Positions 8,580 through 14,562 are shown, counted from the first letter of the stretch. The stretch: DNA of 26,099 nucleotides from Deltaproteobacteria bacterium (GCA_023381945.1 JAMCQY010000238.1:1-26099); one strand, 5' to 3'. Program-made: numbers and translations. Notes: generated from the letters alone by a model not told the origin.

Positions 8580-8654
8580 GCCGGCATAGCTCAGTGGTAG
8601 AGCAGCTGATTCGTAATCAGCAGGCCCGGGGTTCGACCCCCCGTGCCGGCTCCA
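8580..8654 (+). tRNA. tRNA-Thr (anticodon CGT), CCA encoded
   Basis: All arms fold. The acceptor is GCCGGCA with TGCCGGC, the D arm is GCTC/GAGC, the anticodon arm is GCTGA-TTCGTAA-TCAGC with anticodon CGT (reads ACG), and the T arm is CGGGG-TTCGACC-CCCCG. The discriminator base is T8651, and CCA is encoded at 8652-8654. It lies between two terminators, so it is probably transcribed alone. It borders the accessory segment, but I found no repeat of its 3' end nearby that would mark an integration site. Confidence 0.95.
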
Positions 8655-8662
8655 GAAAATTC

Positions 8663-8697
8663 AAGGACTTAGCTTTTTGGGCTAAGTCCTTTTTTAT
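8663..8697 (+). terminator. Intrinsic terminator of the tRNA-Thr
   Basis: The perfect arms AAGGACTTAGC and GCTAAGTCCTT enclose a short T/G loop and are followed by a T-run at 8689-8695. It lies 9 nt after the tRNA CCA end. Confidence 0.9.
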
Positions 8698-8731
8698 TCA
8701 TGGCTAGCATTTTGGCTAGCAAATCAGGGGG

Positions 8732-8786
8732 TGCTATGGCCTGAAAAAAGAACAGGCCGAACCGATGAGCAAGCATCGGCCCGGCC
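8732..8786. repeat. Double-hairpin repeat, copy A
   Basis: The core contains GGCCTG-(9 nt A-rich)-CAGGCC at 8738-8758, then CCGATG-AGCAAG-CATCGG at 8762-8779. A related copy lies at 12222-12279 with the same order, spacing and TGCTATGG lead-in. Similarity extends patchily past the core to the stop codon of the small exported peptide gene (8812). It could be an RNA structure or a mobile repeat end. Confidence 0.6.
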
Positions 8787-8811
8787 AAGGAGAAGCCGAA
8801 ATGCTGAGTGT

Positions 8812-8994
8812 TTAATCCGACGGAAGCACCATGGTGCCATCCATTGGTCCACCTATGACCATACCTCCCTCTCTGCCAGGCATGATAATTGTGCCTCCGC
8901 CAGCGATAGCCGTTCCAGCGAAAATACCCATGGTTAGAAAGCAGACCAACAGCATTGCATATCGGTTTTTTGTTTCTTGCAAGTAGCTTCGCAT
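8812..8994 (-). CDS. Small exported Gly/Met-rich peptide, unknown function
   Basis: The encoded peptide has 60 residues. A charged start (MRSYLQETKNRY) is followed by a hydrophobic stretch (MLLVCFLTMGIFAGTAIA) ending in AIA, a good signal-peptidase I site. The mature part would be only about 29 residues, rich in Gly and Met (MPGREGGMVIGGPMDG) and ending in VLPSD. The ATG at 8992-8994 has GGAGGG 3 nt upstream on the minus strand. An in-frame start 39 nt earlier would bury the signal peptide. No family is recognised. The double-hairpin repeat A lies directly after its stop codon. Confidence 0.55.
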   Translation of the reverse strand: MRSYLQETKNRYAMLLVCFLTMGIFAGTAIAGGGTIIMPGREGGMVIGGPMDGTMVLPSD

Positions 8995-9169
8995 TGTCCC
9001 TCCGCTCCCAGTGTTAAGCAGTAAAAATCGCATGTCAAGACTATTAGTCCTGCTTTAGCGGTCTTGCCAGGAGTATTTTTGTTGGTCATGCCCCGGAAAT
9101 TGACATGCATAGCGTTGACAATTCGGGAAAAGTCTTTCGATTTTAGCCGCCGATGAAGAAAAGAATTGC

Positions 9170-9490
9170 CTAAAGCTCCAGGCTCGGCTGAGTAGTTGGA
9201 AACTCCGGGAATATTGCGAGAAGATACTCGTCCACTTGATGCAGCGCCGTGTTGATTAGCGCCACTTCCTGATACCCAGTTTTCCCCTCCTTCTCCGCTT
9301 GGGCTCTTGCTTCGAGCGCCGCCTCCGGACGCAGCTGGTTTCCCGCTTCCCTGATCAGTTGCACCCTTTCCGCTGCGAACCTTTCCAGTTCGCCCTTTCT
9401 GGCGAGTTCCCGGTACATGCGCGGGTTCTTGCTTTTCAGGGTTTCCTTCACCATTTGAGCCAACTTCCGGTCGTCTATTGGCACCCGCAT
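9170..9490 (-). CDS. Hypothetical protein, helical and charged
   Basis: The 106-residue product is rich in Lys, Arg, Glu and Ala and is predicted largely helical, with segments such as DRKLAQMVKETLKSKN and ERFAAERVQLIREAGNQL. It has no signal peptide, cysteines or recognisable motif. The ATG at 9488-9490 has AAAGG 8 nt upstream. A TTG at 9515-9517 would add nine residues. A long overlapping minus-strand frame (8934-9557) is low-complexity Gly/Ser/Lys and is judged a shadow. The gene lies upstream of the small exported peptide on the same strand, 175 bp away, so an operon is not clear. Confidence 0.5.
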   Translation of the reverse strand: MRVPIDDRKLAQMVKETLKSKNPRMYRELARKGELERFAAERVQLIREAGNQLRPEAALEARAQAEKEGKTGYQEVALINTALHQVDEYLLAIFPEFPTTQPSLEL

Positions 9491-9573
9491 GGCCTTCACC
9501 TTTTCGTTCAGATCCAAGTAAGGGGGTTGGATTTACGCCTCTCCTGTGGTCAATCAAAAGGGTAATTCGAGCC

Positions 9574-9615
9574 TATTAGAGCCCGGAAGAGCGACGACCT
9601 TGATTAAGGAAAGGG
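9574..9615 (-). repeat. 42-bp imperfect direct repeat, copy 1
   Basis: This copy matches 10086-10127 at 34 of 42 positions without gaps. On the minus strand both copies encode the end of a short frame (LNQ-G/D-RRS then stop), so they look like the 3' ends of two related genes, at least one of them decayed. Confidence 0.5.
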
Positions 9616-10085
9616 AAAGGTTCATATCCGGCCTTGGCCTTGCCCTCAATCATCATTCTCCCCTGGCTTATGTCCTGGCCTATCTCTATATCCATGATTC
9701 AGCTGCCCGCCGCCCTGCCTTCCCACCGCTGCATCATGTCCGTTCTCCCGTCCTTGGCGCTGTCGCCCTGCCATGGGTCCCCTTCCAGCACGGCCCTGGC
9801 CCCAAGATCGAAAGTCGGAAACGGGACCCGCACCCCCCTCGATGATCGAATGACACCCCTACACCAGAGATTCAAAAACTATGGGACCTAAAAGTCTACC
9901 CCTATAGTCAATCTGATTTCCTACACAATTATTCAAAAAATGTCGCAGAAAAGGGGATTTCTGTCGCAGGTTGACGCAGAAAGGACAATGTTGTAATTTT
10001 AGACTTCCGGGCGGTGCATTTTCGCAAATTTGAACTTCCGACCCAATTCCGATTATTTCTTCTTCCCCGCCCATGCAACCAGAGC

Positions 10086-10127
10086 TATGAGAGCTTTGTA
10101 GAGCGACGATCTTGATTCAGGCAAGGG
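10086..10127 (-). repeat. 42-bp imperfect direct repeat, copy 2
   Basis: This is the partner of 9574-9615, 512 bp away. The minus-strand reading CLNQDRRSTKLS-stop has no start codon upstream before a stop, which indicates a truncated relative. Confidence 0.5.
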
Positions 10128-10462
10128 TTGGGGCCAGGGCAGTAATCTTCTATCGGAGGGGCACGTGTATGTAGCTACGATATTGGCTTAAACTTACGCT
10201 CTTTTCAATGGATTCATGTCCCGCCGGCAAAGAGGTTTCTGAAATAGAATTGCGCGCTTAAGGAAAATTTATTTCCCAAGCTAATTTGAGCTATAATGCC
10301 CTCCACTTAACGGGAAAATGTGACTGCCAATGAGAATGGCATCGAGAGAACCACCATAACGAGCCTATGCAGTGGACCGGCCGGTTGGTATGCTTATGAG
10401 TTAGGGCGCTGCGTGTGCCAGCCCGGCCACTGAACGGATTTTGTTATTCTAAAGAGTCGCCT

Positions 10463-11191
10463 ATGGATGAGCAATTCGAAATAGAGGCCCGCGGAGCCGC
10501 GGCGAGAATAAACCCGATGTTCGGTGAGTGGCGGCAGAGGTTTGACATAGAGCCTGTCTCGTACTCCAATCCTGGGCCAGCACGGATGGCCTTCAAACAA
10601 GCGGTGCGCGAGCAACTAAAGGAAAAGTTCATCTTTGTCGGACAAGTAGCACTTACAATAACGCTGTTCCTTGACGAGCAGAAGATGCTCGAGACTCCCG
10701 CCTATGGCGATCTCGATAACTACGCAAAGCAACTACTTGACACCTTCAAGGGAAATGGCGGCCTGGTGGTAGATGATTGCCAAGTTCAGCGGCTCGACAT
10801 CTCTTGGATAGATGTGCCATATAGCGCATATTTCGAAGTAGAATTTAGGTCTGGTCCTGATGACTTTATGCCACTACCCATCAAGTTATATGAGATGCCC
10901 GACGGTTTGTTTTACCCCATCTCAGAGCTTGTTTGGACAAATGACGGTATTGTTGCAGCGCCAGAAGGTTCTGTCTTGGCGATTGCGCAGACAATTGCTG
11001 CCATGACTTCGGCCACTAGGTCGTTGCGTCACCAACTCCGCCTGAAGAGTATCCCGCAGTTCCGGGCTTTCCAGTGCGGAATGTATTTATCTCCGGCAGT
11101 AATGGGCTTCCATCGAAGCCGAGTTGTTGATTCAGGGTATGAATTAGTTGAAAGGCGTGCGTGGACGCCAAAATCCGAAATGAGAGCATAA
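10463..11191 (+). CDS. RusA-like Holliday-junction resolvase with a C-terminal extension
   Basis: In the 242-residue protein, residues about 20-130 match the RusA family of Holliday-junction nucleases. The motif GDLDNYAKQLLD supplies D83, D85 and K89, and VVDDCQV supplies D104. These keep the spacing of the four catalytic residues of E. coli RusA (D70, D72, K76, D91). Family members are about 120 residues and resolve four-way junctions, usually from prophages. Here residues about 131-242 form an extra part of unknown fold. ATG 10463 is chosen because a GTG start 48 nt upstream adds residues unlike the family; the ribosome site (AAAGAG) is weak. The gene is less GC-rich than the neighbouring core genes and lies in accessory DNA, which suggests transfer. 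No other phage gene is nearby. Confidence 0.75.
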   Translation: MDEQFEIEARGAAARINPMFGEWRQRFDIEPVSYSNPGPARMAFKQAVREQLKEKFIFVGQVALTITLFLDEQKMLETPAYGDLDNYAKQLLDTFKGNGGLVVDDCQVQRLDISWIDVPYSAYFEVEFRSGPDDFMPLPIKLYEMPDGLFYPISELVWTNDGIVAAPEGSVLAIAQTIAAMTSATRSLRHQLRLKSIPQFRAFQCGMYLSPAVMGFHRSRVVDSGYELVERRAWTPKSEMRA

Positions 11192-11399
11192 ACCTTCGGT
11201 CCAAGGAGGTGGGGATGAGATTCTCCCATGCTACTCGACACAATAAGCTTGAAGTACATAGTTCCTTTCTCGTAAGATGTGAAGATTAATCAAGCTAAAA
11301 GATCAACTTTTCATTTACATGAAAGTAGAAACTTGGAAGATGAATCTATGAACTGGGCAGGTCCAGCCAAAAGCCTTAAAGCGTTTTTGAGGAACTGCG
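11192..11399. other. AT-rich spacer
   Basis: No gene is supported here. A GGAGG at about 11204-11208 precedes an ATG whose frame closes within a few codons. The region is AT-rich at 11240-11350. Confidence 0.3.
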
Positions 11400-11723
11400 A
11401 TGCACATCGTTCTTGACTTCCACCTCCGGCCGGCCAAGGCAGGCAGCTACGATCTTGCAGTCTTTACCCGTGACTCCAGCCAACCATTGGCCCGGGCCAC
11501 CTTTAACTATGACCTTTCCTTTCTCTCTGATTTTGAAATACGGCGACTGGACGCTGATTCCAGCGGCCCCCAAGGGCGACTGGAACGCCTTATCGCGTTC
11601 GGTCAAGAACCACAAAATGGGCCGTTGACTCTTGGGAATCCGGGCGGCGCCCGGTCCCCCCTTGGGTTCCTAACTTTCTGGCTTGCTAACTTTCTGGCTT
11701 GCTTGGAACAATGGTCAAGGTAA
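11400..11723 (+). pseudogene. Truncated ORF fused out of frame to a copied HTH-gene tail; 5' part resembles the start of CHAT-domain proteins
   Basis: A 107-codon frame in two parts. Codons 1-70 (HIVLDFHLRP ... ARATFNYDLSFLSDFEIRRL ... RLERLIAFGQ) look like genuine protein. They recall the leading segment of large CHAT-domain (caspase-like) proteins, where a FGxxLFxxLF-type motif should follow; that identification is weak. From 11611 the DNA is a copy of the 3' end of the downstream HTH gene, read first in the wrong frame. A 16-bp tandem duplication (11670-11701) then restores the HTH frame so that the ORF ends NFLACLEQWSR. The normal C-terminal part of the original gene is absent, so this is best called a broken gene. 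Confidence 0.55.
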
Positions 11724-11727
11724 CGAT
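11611..11727 (+). repeat. Copied 3' end of the HTH gene (copy 1)
   Basis: This copy matches 11841-11941 at 100 of 101 positions, apart from an inserted 16-bp tandem duplication. The boundaries are sharp: the sequence before CACAAAATGG and after TAACGAT is unrelated in the two copies. The near identity implies a recent event. Confidence 0.9.
11670..11701 (+). repeat. 16-bp tandem duplication
   Basis: Two exact adjacent copies of CTAACTTTCTGGCTTG (11670-11685 and 11686-11701) sit inside copy 1. Copy 2 has only one unit. The 16-bp insertion shifts the frame by one, bringing the upstream ORF back into the original HTH reading frame. Confidence 0.95.
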
Positions 11728-11730
11728 TAA

Positions 11731-11937
11731 ATGAAAAAGCCATTGAAAATCCTTAATCGTATGACCCCTACGGAACTTAAAGAACATCGCCTCCGCCTGG
11801 GTTTCCGGTCCCGCCGGGCCCTGGCGGATGAATTAGGGGTCACAAAATGGGCCGTTGACTCTTGGGAATCCGGGCGGCGCCCGGTCCCCCCTTGGGTTCC
11901 TAACTTTCTGGCTTGTTTGGAACAATGGTCAAGGTAA
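11731..11937 (+). CDS. XRE/Cro-type helix-turn-helix protein
   Basis: The 68-residue protein is essentially one HTH domain: TPTELKEHRLRLGFRSRRAL then ADELGVTKWAVDSWESGRRP, the turn and recognition-helix pattern of XRE-family regulators. The ending VPPWVPNFLACLEQWS is typical of short phage-type or antitoxin-like regulators with a PPW motif. The ATG at 11731 uses AAGG at 11717-11720, and that site lies within the copied tail segment, so the duplication may have altered expression. ATG at codon 11 is a possible alternative but has no ribosome site. No toxin partner is visible. Confidence 0.8.
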   Translation: MKKPLKILNRMTPTELKEHRLRLGFRSRRALADELGVTKWAVDSWESGRRPVPPWVPNFLACLEQWSR

Positions 11938-11941
11938 CGAT
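11841..11941 (+). repeat. 3' end of the HTH gene (copy 2, presumed original)
   Basis: This is the partner of 11611-11727. The copy is in its natural frame within the HTH gene and includes the stop codon and five further bases. Confidence 0.9.
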
Positions 11942-12221
11942 CAGCACATTCCAGTTTTTCGAGATGTTCCCTGGCCAGGAGCTCATAAAACCCTCCTAAG
12001 ATTTTAATTTTTAGGGTATAGAGGATAAAAGGAGAAAAAAACTCCCAAAAATCTTTCTGCTAAGTAGTGAAACAATCCATTAAAACGGTTCAATAAGGCT
12101 GCCGCCGCCCCTACTTTCGCCGGTGCTCATGTCGCCGGTGAAGTTTTGCCTTTTGCCAGATGCGCCGGCTTTATCTCATTTTACAGGATCAAAAATCTCA
12201 TTCTACGCTTGTGCTTACACA

Positions 12222-12279
12222 TGCTATGGCCTGAAGAAAAAAACAGGCCGGAACCGATGTTAAAGGCGTCGGGCCCGCC
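12222..12279. repeat. Double-hairpin repeat, copy B
   Basis: The order is the same as in copy A: TGCTATGG lead-in, GGCCTG-(10 nt A-rich)-CAGGCC at 12228-12249, then CCGATG-(7 nt)-CGTCGG at 12254-12272. The change CATCGG to CGTCGG keeps pairing on the plus strand through a U-G wobble but breaks it on the minus strand. This favours a plus-strand RNA, if it is an RNA. Confidence 0.6.
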
Positions 12280-12400
12280 AAAATCCACCACCGATAAGGA
12301 GGATTGGCAATGATGCCATTGTGCTTGGACTGGGCGTGTTTTAATTCGGCAGTTCGAAACAATCCAATCTGGATAAGGGGTGCCTCGTGATCGGCACCCG

Positions 12401-12432
12401 AAAAAAACAGCGGTGTTTAACGCACCGCTGTT
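12401..12432 (-). terminator. Intrinsic terminator of rplY
   Basis: On the minus strand, AACAGCGGTG, a 7-nt loop and CACCGCTGTT are followed by a T-run (the A-run at 12401-12407 on the plus strand). It lies 45 nt after the rplY stop. Confidence 0.9.
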
Positions 12433-12476
12433 ATTTATTTTCAAGGGGATTATTCCTGGCCTTCTTTGTGGACTCC

Positions 12477-13115
12477 CTATTCCTTCTTGTCCTTCTTGGC
12501 TGGTTCGGTTTCCTCGGGTGCGGCTTCCTCGGCGACCGGGGCTTCGGCGCTAACCTCCTCTTTCCTGGGGGCGGCAGCAACGGCGATGACCTCTTCCGGA
12601 TCGGCCAGGATTTTCACCTTGTCTGAAAGGACCACATCGCGCACGCGGACACTGTCGCCAAGTTCGGCCAAACCGGAGATGTCGACCACGATCCGCTCCG
12701 GCATATCCTCCGGGATGCACTCGACCTCCAGTGCAGTTAGGCCGGTGTGGATCTCGGCGTTAAAGTTCTTGACCGCCGGGGCCGTGCCGGTCAGTTTGAT
12801 GCCGACCTTGGCGTGCATCTTCTCAGTGAGCGAGACGATCTGGAAGTCTACATGCACCAGGCGGTTCTTGAGACAATCGCGCTGCTTCTCTCGCACCTGC
12901 GCCAGGTACTGCTTCCCGTCCAGGTCGATGCTCACCAGGCTGGATGAGGTCAGGTAGGACAGTATCTGCGACCCCTCAAAGGCATCCAACAGGATCGGAG
13001 TCGTCTCGATCCGGTGCCCGTACAGTACGGCCGGGAGTTTTCCTTGGCGGCGCAGGGCGCTCGCCTTCGTGCCGATCACGTCACGCTTGGTAGCTTTCAG
13101 AACAATATGCTCCAT
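12477..13115 (-). CDS. rplY: 50S ribosomal protein L25, general stress protein CTC type
   Basis: The 212-residue protein is the long TL5/CTC form of L25, which binds 5S rRNA in the large subunit. The N-terminal 5S-binding domain (about 1-92) contains ALRRQGKLPAVLYG and LVHVDFQIV. The C-terminal beta domain (about 95-180) contains EVECIPEDMPERIVVDIS and the LGDSVRVRDV segment. A low-complexity Ala/Glu/Lys tail ends in KKDKKE. AAGGAG lies about 9 nt before the ATG. Many bacteria have pth (peptidyl-tRNA hydrolase) directly downstream; here downstream is a terminator and accessory DNA. A folded leader lies upstream. Confidence 0.97.
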   Translation of the reverse strand: MEHIVLKATKRDVIGTKASALRRQGKLPAVLYGHRIETTPILLDAFEGSQILSYLTSSSLVSIDLDGKQYLAQVREKQRDCLKNRLVHVDFQIVSLTEKMHAKVGIKLTGTAPAVKNFNAEIHTGLTALEVECIPEDMPERIVVDISGLAELGDSVRVRDVVLSDKVKILADPEEVIAVAAAPRKEEVSAEAPVAEEAAPEETEPAKKDKKE

Positions 13116-13198
13116 CTTGCTTAACTCCTTGAGCGCCTCTCACCCAACGGACCTCCGCAGACTTCATTAGTCGGGTTACCTTCGCTCTTTGCTAGGTT

Positions 13199-13259
13199 TG
13201 TTTGGCAGAGACACCCGCTCGGGGCTGCTCAGGGCAGCCTGGTGGCATCCGGCCAAACA
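13199..13259 (-). promoter_or_regulatory. Strongly folded rplY leader element (putative)
   Basis: Nested stems in the region 84-144 bp before the rplY start. The outer stem is TGTTTGGC with GCCAAACA (13199-13206/13252-13259), the middle stem is CACC with GGTG (13212-13215/13241-13244), and the inner hairpin is GGCTGC-TCAGG-GCAGCC (13223-13239). It has no T-run, so it is not a terminator. A role as a translational or L25-autoregulatory leader is an inference. Confidence 0.45.
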
Positions 13260-13294
13260 GAAAAATGGCCTTAGATTAGGTTTGGTTTTTTAAC

Positions 13295-13320
13295 AAAAAA
13301 GGCGGCCCCATAGCCGCCTC
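13295..13320 (-). terminator. Intrinsic terminator of the RRM protein gene
   Basis: On the minus strand, GGCGGC-TATGGG-GCCGCC is followed by TTTTTTG. It lies about 65 nt past the RRM gene stop and upstream of the rplY leader, so rplY needs its own promoter. Confidence 0.9.
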
Positions 13321-13384
13321 TTGACAACCGGGAAATCACAAGGCCAGAAGTGTAGGCTGCCCATCTGCGGCCGCCGGAGCCCCG

Positions 13385-13669
13385 TTAATTCCGGTAACCG
13401 CCGCCACCAAATCCGCCTTTTTCCTTCGGCTTGGCTTCATTGACTGTCAGCGGGCGCCCTTCAAAATCCCGGCCGTTGAGGATGGAAATGGCCTTCTGCC
13501 CTTCCAGCTTGGTTTCCATCTCCACAAAGCCGAAGCCCCGGGGCTGACCGGTTTGGCGGTCGGTGATGATCTTGGCCGAGGTCACTTCACCAGCCTCGGA
13601 AAAAAGCGTCTGCAGCTGTGGTTCGGTCATCTCGTAGGACAGATTGCCCACGTACAATTTCATACTCAT
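13385..13669 (-). CDS. RRM-domain RNA-binding protein
   Basis: The 94-residue protein consists of one RNA recognition motif. RNP2 is LYVGNLSY (residues 5-12), RNP1 is RGFGFVEM (about 44-51), and a short Gly-rich tail ends GGFGGGGYRN. Such proteins bind single-stranded RNA and, in cyanobacteria and proteobacteria, are often cold-inducible. AGGAG lies 7 nt before the ATG. It is downstream of the cold-shock gene on the same strand, with a terminator-like hairpin between. The two genes may respond to the same stress. Confidence 0.95.
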   Translation of the reverse strand: MSMKLYVGNLSYEMTEPQLQTLFSEAGEVTSAKIITDRQTGQPRGFGFVEMETKLEGQKAISILNGRDFEGRPLTVNEAKPKEKGGFGGGGYRN

Positions 13670-13745
13670 ATTTTCTCCTGGTTGGTCTTGCCGGGATGAA
13701 CTTGTCGGAGTCTTTAGCCGGCAGCTCTTCCCATTCGTTGGGGCA

Positions 13746-13788
13746 AAAATGCCAGAACTCCAAGGGTTATGAGACCGCTGGAGTTCTG
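13746..13788 (-). terminator. Hairpin terminator after the cold-shock gene
   Basis: The arms CAGAACTCCA (13753-13762) and TGGAGTTCTG (13779-13788) pair perfectly, with a 16-nt loop. On the minus strand the hairpin is followed by GCATTTTTGC. The T-run is short, so read-through into the RRM gene is possible. Confidence 0.65.
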
Positions 13789-13805
13789 ACCATCAGGCGT
13801 TCTGC

Positions 13806-14009
13806 CTAAAGCTTTACCACGTTTTGGGCCTGAGGCCCTTTGGGACCCTGGGTGACCTCAAATTCGACCGCTTGTTCTTCCGCCAGGGAGTGATAGCCTT
13901 CGCCCTGGATGGCGCTGTGATGCACGAAGACATCGGGGCCCCCATCCCGAGAGATGAAGCCAAAGCCCTTGGAGTCGTTAAACCATTTTACCGTACCAGT
14001 TTCCTTCAT
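13806..14009 (-). CDS. Cold-shock protein, CspA family
   Basis: A 67-residue cold-shock domain. RNP1 is KGFGFI (residues 14-19) and RNP2 is DVFVHH (about 26-31), with an N-terminal TGTVKWFN and C-terminal GPQAQNVV, all standard for CspA-type nucleic-acid chaperones that melt RNA structure. AGGA lies about 9 nt upstream of the ATG. The gene has a long leader: a promoter at 14170-14197 and an intrinsic-terminator-like hairpin at 14079-14117 both precede it, suggesting control by transcription attenuation. Confidence 0.97.
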   Translation of the reverse strand: MKETGTVKWFNDSKGFGFISRDGGPDVFVHHSAIQGEGYHSLAEEQAVEFEVTQGPKGPQAQNVVKL

Positions 14010-14078
14010 GGTGAAACATCCTTTCTCGATGCTGCAAAGATATACCCGCCAAAAAAGCAGGGCGCACAGCAGTCAGGC

Positions 14079-14117
14079 AAAAAAAAAATCGGCAGGGCCT
14101 TAGCACCCCTGTCCGAT
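14079..14117 (-). promoter_or_regulatory. Intrinsic terminator in the cold-shock leader (putative attenuator)
   Basis: On the minus strand, ATCGGACAGGG, a 9-nt loop and CCCTGCCGAT are followed by ten T residues (A-run 14079-14088 on the plus strand). This is a canonical intrinsic terminator. It begins about 45 nt after the predicted start of transcription and lies 70 nt before the cold-shock ATG. It must be bypassed for the gene to be expressed, unless a second promoter lies in the remaining 70 nt, where I see none. Confidence 0.7.
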
Positions 14118-14169
14118 ATTTATCCAGGACTTGTGGCCCTGATTCATTCTGACATGCTAAACTTTATAA

Positions 14170-14197
14170 ATTTTACAAGAATATTTCTCAATGTCAA
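14170..14197 (-). promoter_or_regulatory. Sigma-70-type promoter for the cold-shock gene leader
   Basis: On the minus strand, TTGACA (plus coordinates 14192-14197) is separated by 16 bp from TAAAAT (14170-14175). The -35 box is perfect and the -10 box is close to consensus. Transcription would start near 14163. Confidence 0.65.
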
Positions 14198-14511
14198 GCT
14201 AATTAAAATAATATTTGACCTGTTCATAAATTACAGATAGTTGAAGTCAACATTGGCAGATAGAAATAAGGAAATTTCAGTAATAGCTATTGTTGTATTT
14301 GTGAAAATAAAAGTCAAATCCGCAAACAATCATTATTTTTTCTGATAGCTAAAATTATCTGCCGTTTAATGAATATTACTATAATAGTTATCAGCTACTT
14401 GGGCTACCTTTTCTGATGACAAAATAATAATTCTGTGTTAAATTTAAAGATGAGCAGAACAGGGGAAATGGATTTTGCCCAATTGATAGGGGTGTGAATC
14501 CGAGCGTCAAT

Positions 14512-14562
14512 GGCGACTGCCGTTAAGGTCACAGTCCTTCTAATTACGGTGGCTCAATCGCC
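14512..14562 (+). other. Long hairpin in the ndvB leader
   Basis: Stem halves 14512-14523 and 14546-14562 form GGCGA/TCGCC plus CTGCCGT/ACGGTGG (two G-U pairs), with a small internal loop and a 22-nt apical loop. It lies about 110 bp before the ndvB start, with no T-run. It may be a leader structure; the function is unknown. Confidence 0.4.

Larger units (their letters stand above)
9491..10462. other. Non-coding or decayed accessory DNA
   Basis: There is no intact gene I can support in this 970-bp stretch. The minus strand contains short open segments that look like gene remnants. One (about 9705-9840) ends WEGRAAGS-stop and is followed at once by a 41-codon frame starting MDIEIGQDISQGRMM and ending LNQGRRSSGL. 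A second, start-less frame near 10086-10150 ends CLNQDRRSTKLS. The two endings are homologous (see the paired 42-bp repeats). Base composition shifts from GC-rich (9620-9850) to mixed (9900-10460). Confidence 0.45.
11942..12476. other. Intergenic region between the HTH gene and rplY
   Basis: No gene is supported in this 535-bp stretch. It contains a pair of CGCCGGTG words (about 12120-12145), repeat copy B (12222-12279), a GGGTGCC/GGCACCC hairpin at about 12378-12399, and the rplY terminator (12401-12432). The minus-strand sequence entering copy B ends in a short ELPN-stop frame that loosely recalls the VLPSD-stop next to copy A. Confidence 0.45.

Noticed and set aside
7580..8587. 335-codon minus-strand frame under the IS1634-like gene
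   Set aside because: It is the antisense of a clearly coding region, with no recognisable domain or ribosome site.
8700..8725. Two GGCTAGC words separated by ATTTT after the tRNA terminator
   Set aside because: They are too short to call an attachment site, and a single GGCTAGC also occurs near 460 by chance.
8934..9557. 207-codon minus-strand frame
   Set aside because: It is low-complexity Gly/Ser/Lys sequence overlapping two better-supported genes in another frame.
9546..9891. Plus-strand frames of 85-99 codons
   Set aside because: They are Pro/Ser-rich, lack ribosome sites and overlap each other. The minus-strand remnants read more like protein.
8580..12476. Integrative element attached at tRNA-Thr
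   Set aside because: No integrase gene is present, and I found no copy of the tRNA 3' end downstream.
14461..14560. Cobalamin-riboswitch-like words (GGTGTGAATCC, GACTGCCGT) before ndvB
   Set aside because: The conserved AGGGAA and CCAGGAGACC-type boxes and the expected fold are missing. The segment fits better as a simple long hairpin.
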